A DNA stretch of 64,000 nucleotides from JAXMBX01 sp046349635 (lineage in GTDB: Bacteria; Planctomycetota; Planctomycetia; Planctomycetales; Planctomycetaceae). A model generated the notes under the pieces. The model worked only from the letters and a program-made list of their open reading frames with translations. It was not told the origin of the DNA and searched no databases. The stretch lies in the NCBI GenBank assembly GCA_046349635.1, contig JAXMBX010000004.1, positions 62,001 through 126,000 of the forward strand. Reading direction: 5' to 3'. Both the position numbers and the translations under genes were made by a program. Each line of letters opens with the position of its first letter. The first letter of the stretch is position 1. This document shows positions 37,129 to 44,797 of this stretch, one piece after another.

Positions 37129-38133
37129 TTACCAGGGACTCGAATAAGACCGCAAGGCCTCCATATAATTTGCCCGCTCGAACGCCGACGGATTGGGACA
37201 ATTGATCTGGCTTAAGCTCCCCTTGAGTTCGGTCAGTGAATTGTACCCGTGGTCACCCAGCCAATCTTCGATCTCCTTCCGAATCACTCTCAAGTGTTCG
37301 GGGCCTCGCTGCAACAGGACGGAAGCCATCATCGCCACGTCTCCTCCCGCCAGAAAGACTTTGATCACGTCCTCCGCGGAATGTACCCCTGTTGTGACGG
37401 CAATTGATCCCCGGATCCGCCCGTGCAGAATCGCCGTCCAGCGCAATGGCAACCTCAGTTCATCGGGATTGCTGAACACCAGCCGAGGAGTCACTTGCAA
37501 TGTTTCGAGATCGATATCGGGCTGCAGGAATCGATTGAACAGCACCAGCCCATCGGCCCCCGCGTCCAGTAAACGTTGCGCAAAGTTAGGCAGCGAGCTG
37601 AAAAATGGTCCGATTTTGACCGCCAGAGGCAGTTGAACGGCCGCCCGAACACAACGGACCAGATCCACGTACTGCTGCTCCACAGCTTCCCCTGTTTTCT
37701 CCAGGTCGGCGCTGATGAAGTAAATGTTCAGTTCCAGTGCGCTTGCGCCTGCCTGCTCGATCTGGCTGGCGTATCGCTCCCAGCCGCTGCTGGACGTGCC
37801 GTTGAGACTGGCAATCACCGGAATCGATAATTCTTGACGCGCCGCCTCAATTTGTTTCAGGTACTCTTCCAGCCCGGATTGTCGGGCACCCGATTCCGGA
37901 AAAAAGCTCGTCGCCTCGGCGAAGCTTTCACCCCCGAATCCTGTCATCCGCATCATTTCCATCTCGTCGTGCTCAATCTTCTCCTGAAACAGCGACGGCA
38001 GAACGACGGCACCCGCCCCGGCGTCCGCAAGCCGCTTCAGAATATCGACCCGCTCTGTGAGCGGACACGGCGATGCCACCAGCGGGGATTTCAAGGGAAT
38101 GCCAAGATACGTGGTATTGAGATCGACTTTCAC
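37129..38133 (-). CDS. dihydroorotate-dehydrogenase-like flavoprotein adjacent to PFOR
   Basis: 334 residues from GTG 38133, placed 5 nt after the nifJ stop with GAGG before it. The FMN-binding TIM barrel is evident (TYLGIPLKSPLVASPCPLT; LPLAVKIGPF; DGLVLFNRF; AVTTGVHSAEDVIKVFLAGG). The catalytic loop expected after LELN, usually SCP with a Cys or Ser base, reads IYFISA here, so normal dihydroorotate oxidation is doubtful. Proteins of this type are commonly encoded next to nifJ. Its function is unknown; a redox partner of PFOR is one guess. Confidence 0.8.
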   Translation of the reverse strand: MKVDLNTTYLGIPLKSPLVASPCPLTERVDILKRLADAGAGAVVLPSLFQEKIEHDEMEMMRMTGFGGESFAEATSFFPESGARQSGLEEYLKQIEAARQELSIPVIASLNGTSSSGWERYASQIEQAGASALELNIYFISADLEKTGEAVEQQYVDLVRCVRAAVQLPLAVKIGPFFSSLPNFAQRLLDAGADGLVLFNRFLQPDIDLETLQVTPRLVFSNPDELRLPLRWTAILHGRIRGSIAVTTGVHSAEDVIKVFLAGGDVAMMASVLLQRGPEHLRVIRKEIEDWLGDHGYNSLTELKGSLSQINCPNPSAFERANYMEALRSYSSPW

Positions 38134-38138
38134 GGTCC

Positions 38139-41100
38139 TCACTCCCGTCCAGGCGCGTTGCGCTCGACGCCGGCCATTTGTTCGTAGAATCGCCATCTTT
38201 CCGACACATCCCCCTGTGCCAATTGAATCAATCGCTCGGCACGCTCCGGATCGGAACGCAACAGCATGGCAAACCTTCCTTCCTCTTCGGCGAACGTTCG
38301 AAAGGGGATCGATGGAGCTCGGGAATCCAGTTGGAAGGGGTGCTCTCCATTGCGTGCATTTAGTGGGTTGTAACGGTAGAGGGGCCAGTATCCGCTTTGG
38401 ACCGCCTTCTTCTGGTGGGACATCGACTTCGACATGTCAATCCCGTGCGCAATGCACGTGCTGTATGCAATGATTAACGACGGACCTCGCCACGCCTCTG
38501 CTTCCTGAAACGCACGTAACGTCTGCAAAGGCTGAGCCCCCAGCGCGACCGTGGCAACATAGGTGTTCCCGTAGTCGACCGCGATCATTCCCAGGTCTTT
38601 CTTCCCGATTGTTTTTCCCCCGGCGGCGAACTTGGCGACTGCGGCCCGGGGAGTCGACTTCGAGGCTTGACCTCCCGTATTCGAATAAACTTCGGTGTCC
38701 AACACGAGGATGTTCACATCCCGGCCCGAGGCAATTACGTGATCGAGCCCGCCAAAGCCGATATCGTAGGCCCAGCCGTCTCCCCCCACGATCCACACGC
38801 TTTTTCGCACCAACGCATCCGCAACCGTTTCCAGAAGCCGCGCATCCGGATGCAGTGAGGCAGCGAGTTGGCGCTTCAGCAACTCCACTCGTTCTCGCTG
38901 GGCCGAGATGTCTACTTCGATTTCCTGGGACGCGTTGCAGATCTGGTTCACCAGGGAGGAATCAAGCCACGTTGATCTTTGTATCAATGCCAACGCGAAT
39001 TCTCGCTGCTGGTCAACTGCCAGACGCATCCCCAGCCCGAATTCGGCGTTGTCTTCAAACAGCGAATTCGACCATGCCGGCCCGCGCCCCGCGGAATTCT
39101 TCGTCCATGGCGTTGTCGGAAGATTCCCTCCGTAGATTGAGGAACATCCGGTCGCGTTGGCAATCAGCAGTCGATCGCCGAATAATTGTGTGAGCAACTT
39201 GAGATAGGGAGTCTCGCCGCATCCGGCACACGCCCCGGAATATTCGAACAACGGTTGGAGCAGTTGCGACCCTTTGACCATTGAAGCGTCGATGGCCGAG
39301 CGATCAGACTCCGGAATCGAGAGGAAGAAGTCGAATGACTTGCGCTCCCGGGCCGCATGCTCCGGAAACGGTTCGAGATTGATCGCTTTATGCTTCACCG
39401 CTTGTTTGCTGTGAGCCGGGCAAACATCGACACACACGCCACATCCGGTACAGTCGTCCGGGGCGACTTGAATCGTCAACAGGTGATCGGGAACATCCGA
39501 TTTCCAGGTGCGAGACTTGAACGTGGTGGGCGCATCAGCGAGGACCCCCGCCGAATAGGCCTTGGACCGTATCGCCGCATGGGGGCACACAATCGCACAC
39601 AACCCGCATTCGATGCACAGGTCCGCATCCCAGATGGGGATCGCATCTGCGATCCCCCGTTTCTCGTACTGCGAAGTCCCCGTGGGGAAAGTTCCGTCGA
39701 TCGGCATGGCACTGACGGGCAGCAGATTCCCGCGACCATCCAGAATCATTCTCGTCACCCGTTGCACAAAGTCCGGCATCGTCTCCGTCGGCCATTTGCG
39801 GCGACTGTGCTTACTTCTCGCGGTTGTGGGAATTGTGACCTCGTGCAACCCTTCGAGCGCACGATCGACTGCCGCAAAATTTCTTTGCAGGACTGTCTCC
39901 CCTCGCTTTCCATAGGTCTTCTGGATATACGCCTTGATCTGTGCGATTGCGGCTTCTTTGGGCAGGACGTTCGCCAGCGCAAAGAAACAGGTCTGCAGTA
40001 CCGTGTTGATGTATTGCTTCAATCCCGCCTCTTGCGCAATCCGGTCTGCGTCGATCACAAACAGCTTCAGCCGCTTGGAAAGGATCGTCGATTGCACTTC
40101 CTGGGGGAGGTGGTCCCACACTTCTTTCGGACCGAACGGGCAATTTAAGAGAAACGTCCCGTTCTCTGCGGCCACCTCCAGGATCTCCATGCTTTCCAGG
40201 AACTGGAATTGGTGGCACGCGACAAAGTTCGCCTCCCGGATCAGGTATGTCGACCGGATCGGACGTGGACTGAACCTCAGGTGCGAAATCGTCATGGCTC
40301 CCGATTTCTTGGAGTCATAGACAAAATAGCCCTGCGAATACAGCGGCGTATTCTCGCCCACGATCTTGACCGAATTCTTGTTCGCCCCGACCGTGCCGTC
40401 GCTCCCCAGACCGTAAAACACCGCCCGGATCACTTCCTCCGGTTCGTGCCAATCCGACTCGTCCCACGGGAGACTGAGCTTCGTTACGTCATCGTGAATC
40501 CCGATCGTGAAATGACGACGAGGTTTAGCATTTTCCAATTCTTTGAAGATGCTGAAAACCATCGCCGGCGTGAATTCCTTCGACGACAATCCGTACCTTC
40601 CCCCATAAACCCGGGGAACCTCTGAATTCGAATGCAGCGCCTCCCATCCTTCGGAAACCGCCGTGACGACGTCTTGATACAGAGGCTCCCCAATGCTCCC
40701 TGGTTCCTTTGTCCGGTCCAGCGCAGCGATGCTTCGAACCGTTTTCGGCAGGACCTTCAGAAACTCATCTCCAAAAAACGGCCGGAACAATCGAACCTTG
40801 ATAAGCCCGACCCGCTCACCTGTGGAAACGAGGCGTTCGACCGCCTCTTCGATCGCACCGCACCCGGAACCCATTGCGACAATGACCCGCTCCGCGTGGG
40901 CATCCCCCACGTACTCAAACAGCCGATACTGGCGCCCCACTCGCTTTGCAAGCTTGTTCATCTCCTCCTGCAGAAGTGAGGGAACGGCGAGATAGTAGGG
41001 ATTGGCCGCTTCCCGCGCCTGAAAGAAGACGTCAGGATTCTGCGCCGTCCCACGCAGGACTGGCCGATCCGGCGTTAATGCCCGCGCGCGATGCGCTTGA

Positions 41101-41717
41101 ACCAGTTCCGTATCGATGCTCGCGCGCAGATCGTCACCGGATAACAGCGATATCTTGTTGATTTCGTGAGATGTTCTGAACCCGTCGAAAATGTGCAGAA
41201 ACGGAACTCGGCTTCGCAGTGTGACAGCCTGCGAAAGGATCGCGAAATCGTGCGCCTCCTGCACGCTGGAGGCAAATAGCATTCCCCACCCCGTGCTCCG
41301 CGCAGCCATCACGTCACTGTGATCCCCGAAAATCGACAACGCATGCGTCGCCACCGAACGGGCTGCTATGTGAAACACCGTCGGCGTCAGTTCCCCTGCA
41401 ATCTTGAACATGTTCGGGATCATCAACAGCAATCCCTGCGAGGCCGTAAACGTCGTCGTCAACGCTCCCGCTTGCAACGATCCGTGGACCGTTCCCGCTG
41501 CTCCCCCTTCGCTTTGCATCTCAATGACGCTCGGCACCACGCCGAAGATGTTTTGACGGCTTTCGTTCGTCCAACTGTCGGACAACTCACCCATCGGGGA
41601 CGCGGGCGTTATCGGATAGATGGCGATCACTTCACTCGTCGCATGGGCAACTCGAGCCGCTGCCTCATTCCCGTCAATCGTCGCAGTCTGCCTACCGACC
41701 GTGGGTTCCGGCGTCAT
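38139..41717 (-). CDS. nifJ: pyruvate:ferredoxin (flavodoxin) oxidoreductase
   Basis: 1192 residues, the full single-chain PFOR. It oxidises pyruvate to acetyl-CoA and CO2 and reduces ferredoxin. Domains in order: N-terminal TPP-binding domain I (AIYPITPASPMGEL), transketolase-like domain II, gamma domain (VGANKNSVKIVGENT), a 2x4Fe-4S ferredoxin domain with CIECGLCAIVCP near 697 and CTGCGVCVDVCP near 755, and the TPP/cluster domain with CAGCGETPYLKLL near 827 and GGDGWAYDIG. The reading frame is intact over 3.6 kb. The DHOD-like and FNR-like genes follow on the same strand. Confidence 0.96.
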   Translation of the reverse strand: MTPEPTVGRQTATIDGNEAAARVAHATSEVIAIYPITPASPMGELSDSWTNESRQNIFGVVPSVIEMQSEGGAAGTVHGSLQAGALTTTFTASQGLLLMIPNMFKIAGELTPTVFHIAARSVATHALSIFGDHSDVMAARSTGWGMLFASSVQEAHDFAILSQAVTLRSRVPFLHIFDGFRTSHEINKISLLSGDDLRASIDTELVQAHRARALTPDRPVLRGTAQNPDVFFQAREAANPYYLAVPSLLQEEMNKLAKRVGRQYRLFEYVGDAHAERVIVAMGSGCGAIEEAVERLVSTGERVGLIKVRLFRPFFGDEFLKVLPKTVRSIAALDRTKEPGSIGEPLYQDVVTAVSEGWEALHSNSEVPRVYGGRYGLSSKEFTPAMVFSIFKELENAKPRRHFTIGIHDDVTKLSLPWDESDWHEPEEVIRAVFYGLGSDGTVGANKNSVKIVGENTPLYSQGYFVYDSKKSGAMTISHLRFSPRPIRSTYLIREANFVACHQFQFLESMEILEVAAENGTFLLNCPFGPKEVWDHLPQEVQSTILSKRLKLFVIDADRIAQEAGLKQYINTVLQTCFFALANVLPKEAAIAQIKAYIQKTYGKRGETVLQRNFAAVDRALEGLHEVTIPTTARSKHSRRKWPTETMPDFVQRVTRMILDGRGNLLPVSAMPIDGTFPTGTSQYEKRGIADAIPIWDADLCIECGLCAIVCPHAAIRSKAYSAGVLADAPTTFKSRTWKSDVPDHLLTIQVAPDDCTGCGVCVDVCPAHSKQAVKHKAINLEPFPEHAARERKSFDFFLSIPESDRSAIDASMVKGSQLLQPLFEYSGACAGCGETPYLKLLTQLFGDRLLIANATGCSSIYGGNLPTTPWTKNSAGRGPAWSNSLFEDNAEFGLGMRLAVDQQREFALALIQRSTWLDSSLVNQICNASQEIEVDISAQRERVELLKRQLAASLHPDARLLETVADALVRKSVWIVGGDGWAYDIGFGGLDHVIASGRDVNILVLDTEVYSNTGGQASKSTPRAAVAKFAAGGKTIGKKDLGMIAVDYGNTYVATVALGAQPLQTLRAFQEAEAWRGPSLIIAYSTCIAHGIDMSKSMSHQKKAVQSGYWPLYRYNPLNARNGEHPFQLDSRAPSIPFRTFAEEEGRFAMLLRSDPERAERLIQLAQGDVSERWRFYEQMAGVERNAPGRE

Positions 41718-42050
41718 ACCGCACGCTCCCGTTCAATAAATGTTCGCCGCTGGGATTGTGGTTATTCCCTGCGGCGCCCGCCCAACGGAGTGTGAATTCG
41801 GAGATTCTCGCACGTATGCTTTCGATTTGAATCCAATTCGTCCTGTAAGTCAACTAAAATGGATGCGCGTGTCTATTTTAGGCGGCGTTGACCGTAAAGG
41901 GTCCCTGCCCGATGCACACCCCCCGAATCCGAGATTTTCAACGCGACGCCGCAGTGCGCATTGAGGTTCCTGAATCTTGAGCAAACAGGATATTGACGGC
42001 AGTACGGATTTAGCGGGAGTTCGGACCGGAAGCGATCTGCGAATCAGTTT
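41718..42050. other. nifJ upstream region
   Basis: 333 nt between the nifJ start and the end of the protoglobin-like gene. No gene is seen. It contains the inverted repeat described separately at 41854-41881. Confidence 0.6.
41854..41881. promoter_or_regulatory. inverted repeat upstream of nifJ, matching one upstream of hcp
   Basis: CTAAAAT (41854-41860) and ATTTTAG (41875-41881) are perfect 7-nt arms around a 14-nt spacer, giving 21 bp centre to centre, two helical turns. It lies 137-164 nt before the nifJ start. A similar element stands before hcp, with the same spacer length and shared bases (TGGA, TCTA and TTTTAGGCGG). Confidence 0.55.
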
Positions 42051-42653
42051 TCAGGTAGAGACCGCCGCTTCAGTGAGCGAACGCTCCTGGTAATGCCGCG
42101 TGATGAAATCATTCTGAATCCATAACAGCTTATTGAACGCGCGGATGGTCTTCAGCATTTCTCCGGATTCCAAAGGGAGCGAGGCAATTACCTGCACCAG
42201 GGTATCTGACAGAAAACCCATCAGAGCGTTCATTTGAACCAGAGGCACGTCGATCTCGGAATTCCCCGCCTTGGGAGTGTGGATTTTTCCGACCATGTCA
42301 AGGTATGAGACAAACCGCGAATCGCAGGTGCGCCCCAGAATTTGCTGGAAATAACGGACCAGATGTTCCTTGCGAAATTGAATCTGTGGGTGGTTCTGCG
42401 TGACATCTTTCAGGTGACCGGGCGCAGGGCCGTCAAAACCCGACTGCGGGGGTAGAAAATGCCGCGCGGTCGAATCGAAACCCAACAGCTTCTCGTAGCT
42501 TTGCTCAACCAACTGAGGTATCAAAGGCCCCAGGTACATGGCCGCCGCTTGAATGGCATCCGTATCTTCCGAAGTGAACCCCATGAAGTCGGCGAGATAC
42601 TCAAATCGGAACGGCAGATCGGATTCCAGACGTCCTTCATCAATCTGTTTCAT
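42051..42653 (-). CDS. protoglobin-like (globin-coupled-sensor type) haem protein
   Basis: 200 residues matching the protoglobin/GCS globin domain and nothing more. Recognisable parts are GFTSEDTDAIQAAAMYLGPL near the start, an HLVRYFQQILG helix, and H125 in VGKIHTPKAG, the likely proximal haem ligand. There is no signalling domain, so it would bind O2, NO or CO directly. It lies 48 nt after hcp on the same strand, which suggests a joint role in coping with NO or hydroxylamine. The gas bound and the function are inference. Confidence 0.75.
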   Translation of the reverse strand: MKQIDEGRLESDLPFRFEYLADFMGFTSEDTDAIQAAAMYLGPLIPQLVEQSYEKLLGFDSTARHFLPPQSGFDGPAPGHLKDVTQNHPQIQFRKEHLVRYFQQILGRTCDSRFVSYLDMVGKIHTPKAGNSEIDVPLVQMNALMGFLSDTLVQVIASLPLESGEMLKTIRAFNKLLWIQNDFITRHYQERSLTEAAVST

Positions 42654-42701
42654 GTCGACAAGTTTCTGAACAGGATTTCAGGTGCGGTTTGAATGCGAAG
42701 A

Positions 42702-43988
42702 TCAGGCGCCGAGGGTGACGAGTTCGCGAGGGGGTTCCGCTTCAATCAGCTTGAGATCAAATTTATCCTGCAGCACTTTGAAGACATTGGGTGTGACGAA
42801 GGCGGGGGGAACCGGGCCAAGCCGAATTCCCTTGACCCCTAAAGCCAATAGACTGAGGAGAACAGCGACCGCTTTCTGCTCAAACCACGACAGGACGATG
42901 GAGAGGGGGAGGTCGTTCACTCCACAATCAAACGCTTTCGCCAGACCCAGCGCCACCTGCACCGCACCATATGCATCGTTGCATTGCCCCATATCCAGAA
43001 AGCGGGGGAGGCCCGCGACAGTGCCATAGTCGTGATTCCGGATGCGGAATTTGCCGCACCCGAGCGTCAGGACGACAGATTCCTGAGGCGTCTGTTGAGC
43101 GAGCTTCGTGTAATAGTTTCGTCCGAGTTCCGCACCGTCACAGCCGCCGATTAAGTAGAAATGTTTGATCTGTCCGGACTTCACCGCCTCGACAACCTTG
43201 TCTGCCAGCCCAAGGATGACGCTGTGATGGAAACCGACAGTCGACTCCCGGACTTTTTTCTCGCGCAGCGGCGTGGAACTTTTGGCAAGGGCGATCACTT
43301 CGGAGAAATCGTTCCCTTTAAGCCGCTTACCGCCGGGGACTGCCGTCACACGCGTCGTGAAGAGTCGATCCTTGTAGGAATCCGGGGGAATGAGCACGCA
43401 ATTCGTCGTGGCGAGAATCGGGCCGGTGAATGCAGGGAACTCCCAATGCTGATTTTGCCAGGGGCCGCCGTAATGTCCCGCAAGATGCGCGTGGGCCTTC
43501 AGCTTGGGATAGCTATGGGCCGGGAGCATTTCGCCGTGGGTGTAAACATTGACACCCTGGCCAGCCGCTTGTTCCAGCAGGTCGGAAAGGTCCAGCAGAT
43601 CATGTCCCGTCACTAGAATTCCGGGACCGGCTTTGGTCCCTTCATAAACGGTCGTCGGTTCGGGAGTGCCAAATCGTTCGGTGTGCCCGGCGTCCAGAAG
43701 TTGCATGACGCGGACATTCATCCGCCCGCATTCGAGAACGAGTTCAAACAGGCTCTCCATGTCGAAGTTGACATTGGTGAGGGTGGAAAAGAGTGCCTCT
43801 TCGATGAAGGCACTCACAGTCTCATCCGACTTCCCCAAACGTCGGGCATGATTTGCATACGCCGCCATCCCTTTGAGGCCATACAGCAGAATTTCCTGGA
43901 GGGATTGCACATCCGGATCCTTCCCACACACGCCGACTTCGGTGCAGCCTGTCCCACCCTGGGTTTGTTCGCACTGATTGCAGTACAT
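42702..43988 (-). CDS. hcp: hybrid cluster protein (Hcp), short form
   Basis: 428 residues. The N-terminal cluster ligands are in MYCNQCEQTQGG and GCTEVGVCGK. Hybrid-cluster ligands appear in VTGHDLLDL, ATTNCVLIPP, LTLGCGKFR and MGQCNDAYGA. Hcp reduces nitric oxide or hydroxylamine and protects anaerobic metabolism. Typical enterobacterial Hcp is about 550 residues; this one is about 120 shorter because the helical insert after the N-terminal cluster is reduced, as in class III Hcp. It probably heads an operon with the protoglobin-like gene. Confidence 0.93.
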   Translation of the reverse strand: MYCNQCEQTQGGTGCTEVGVCGKDPDVQSLQEILLYGLKGMAAYANHARRLGKSDETVSAFIEEALFSTLTNVNFDMESLFELVLECGRMNVRVMQLLDAGHTERFGTPEPTTVYEGTKAGPGILVTGHDLLDLSDLLEQAAGQGVNVYTHGEMLPAHSYPKLKAHAHLAGHYGGPWQNQHWEFPAFTGPILATTNCVLIPPDSYKDRLFTTRVTAVPGGKRLKGNDFSEVIALAKSSTPLREKKVRESTVGFHHSVILGLADKVVEAVKSGQIKHFYLIGGCDGAELGRNYYTKLAQQTPQESVVLTLGCGKFRIRNHDYGTVAGLPRFLDMGQCNDAYGAVQVALGLAKAFDCGVNDLPLSIVLSWFEQKAVAVLLSLLALGVKGIRLGPVPPAFVTPNVFKVLQDKFDLKLIEAEPPRELVTLGA

Positions 43989-44797
43989 CTCGGTCCTCCA
44001 TCCTAAGGTATTTCTGTGTAATGGTTTTCTGTGGCAAGGACGATCCGGCTAACTGGAAAGCGATATAAGCGGAAGCACATAAGCATGTTTCGCCTGAATC
44101 TATCGGCATTAAAACTGGACGTCAATATCTAGTTTTAGGCGGATTCATGATTTTCTGCGGATTTCTCAGGAACAGTATCGATAGACAGGGGAGTTTTCGA
44201 AGGAGAAGATCCTTCGCTTCCTCTTCCCCGGAAAGACTCTTTTCGTCACACAGATCTTTGTAGCTGCTCTGAGCAGAGAGTCCGTTACGCAGTTCTCGCC
44301 GTTTTGCAGGGGGGCATCGCTTCGACTGCAAGAGCGAACTTTTTTGAAGAGGCGACCCGAGAAAATTCGGGTCCGGACGGACGAGCGTAAGCGTCTGCTT
44401 AAGGCGCCCAAGGGGGGGCGGAAATGCCCTGTATACACTAACCGGCACAGAGACCTGCGTAACATTCCGAAAGTCGGTTCGGGAGCTTTCCTCGTTCTCC
44501 TGCCCACGACTCCCTGGCGAAATCCGGGACTTGGTCATGAAGATCACTCGCGAGGCCCACTCGGGCAATTCTACGATCCCTTCCTCGGCGGCCCATGCCG
44601 ATCCCCTGAGTCCGGATTGGAGTGGCATAGTATTTCTGCCCGGGGGATCCCACATTCAGAAGGTCAAGGCTTTGTGAACTTGGTCCTCTCAAATCCTGGC
44701 TATTTGTCTCCCCCATTTGCGACACCCGACTGCAAAACCATTTACAATGCCTCCAACTCCCACGAGGTCAAATTGTCCCGGAAAACAGGAGACAACT
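43989..44797. other. 809-nt gap between hcp and the GH106-like gene
   Basis: The hcp-proximal 150 nt hold the inverted repeat at 44110-44137. The rest contains overlapping open frames of 110-180 codons on both strands, none with recognisable family features or a good ribosome site, so I see no gene. Confidence 0.5.
44110..44137. promoter_or_regulatory. inverted repeat upstream of hcp
   Basis: TAAAACT (44110-44116) and AGTTTTA (44131-44137) are perfect arms around a 14-nt spacer, 122-149 nt before the hcp start. Sequence and geometry resemble the nifJ element at 41854-41881. Confidence 0.55.

Noticed and set aside
44122..44655. 177-codon minus-strand frame upstream of the GH106-like gene
   Set aside because: Serine/arginine-rich, no recognisable motif, and overlapped by equally long frames on the other strand.
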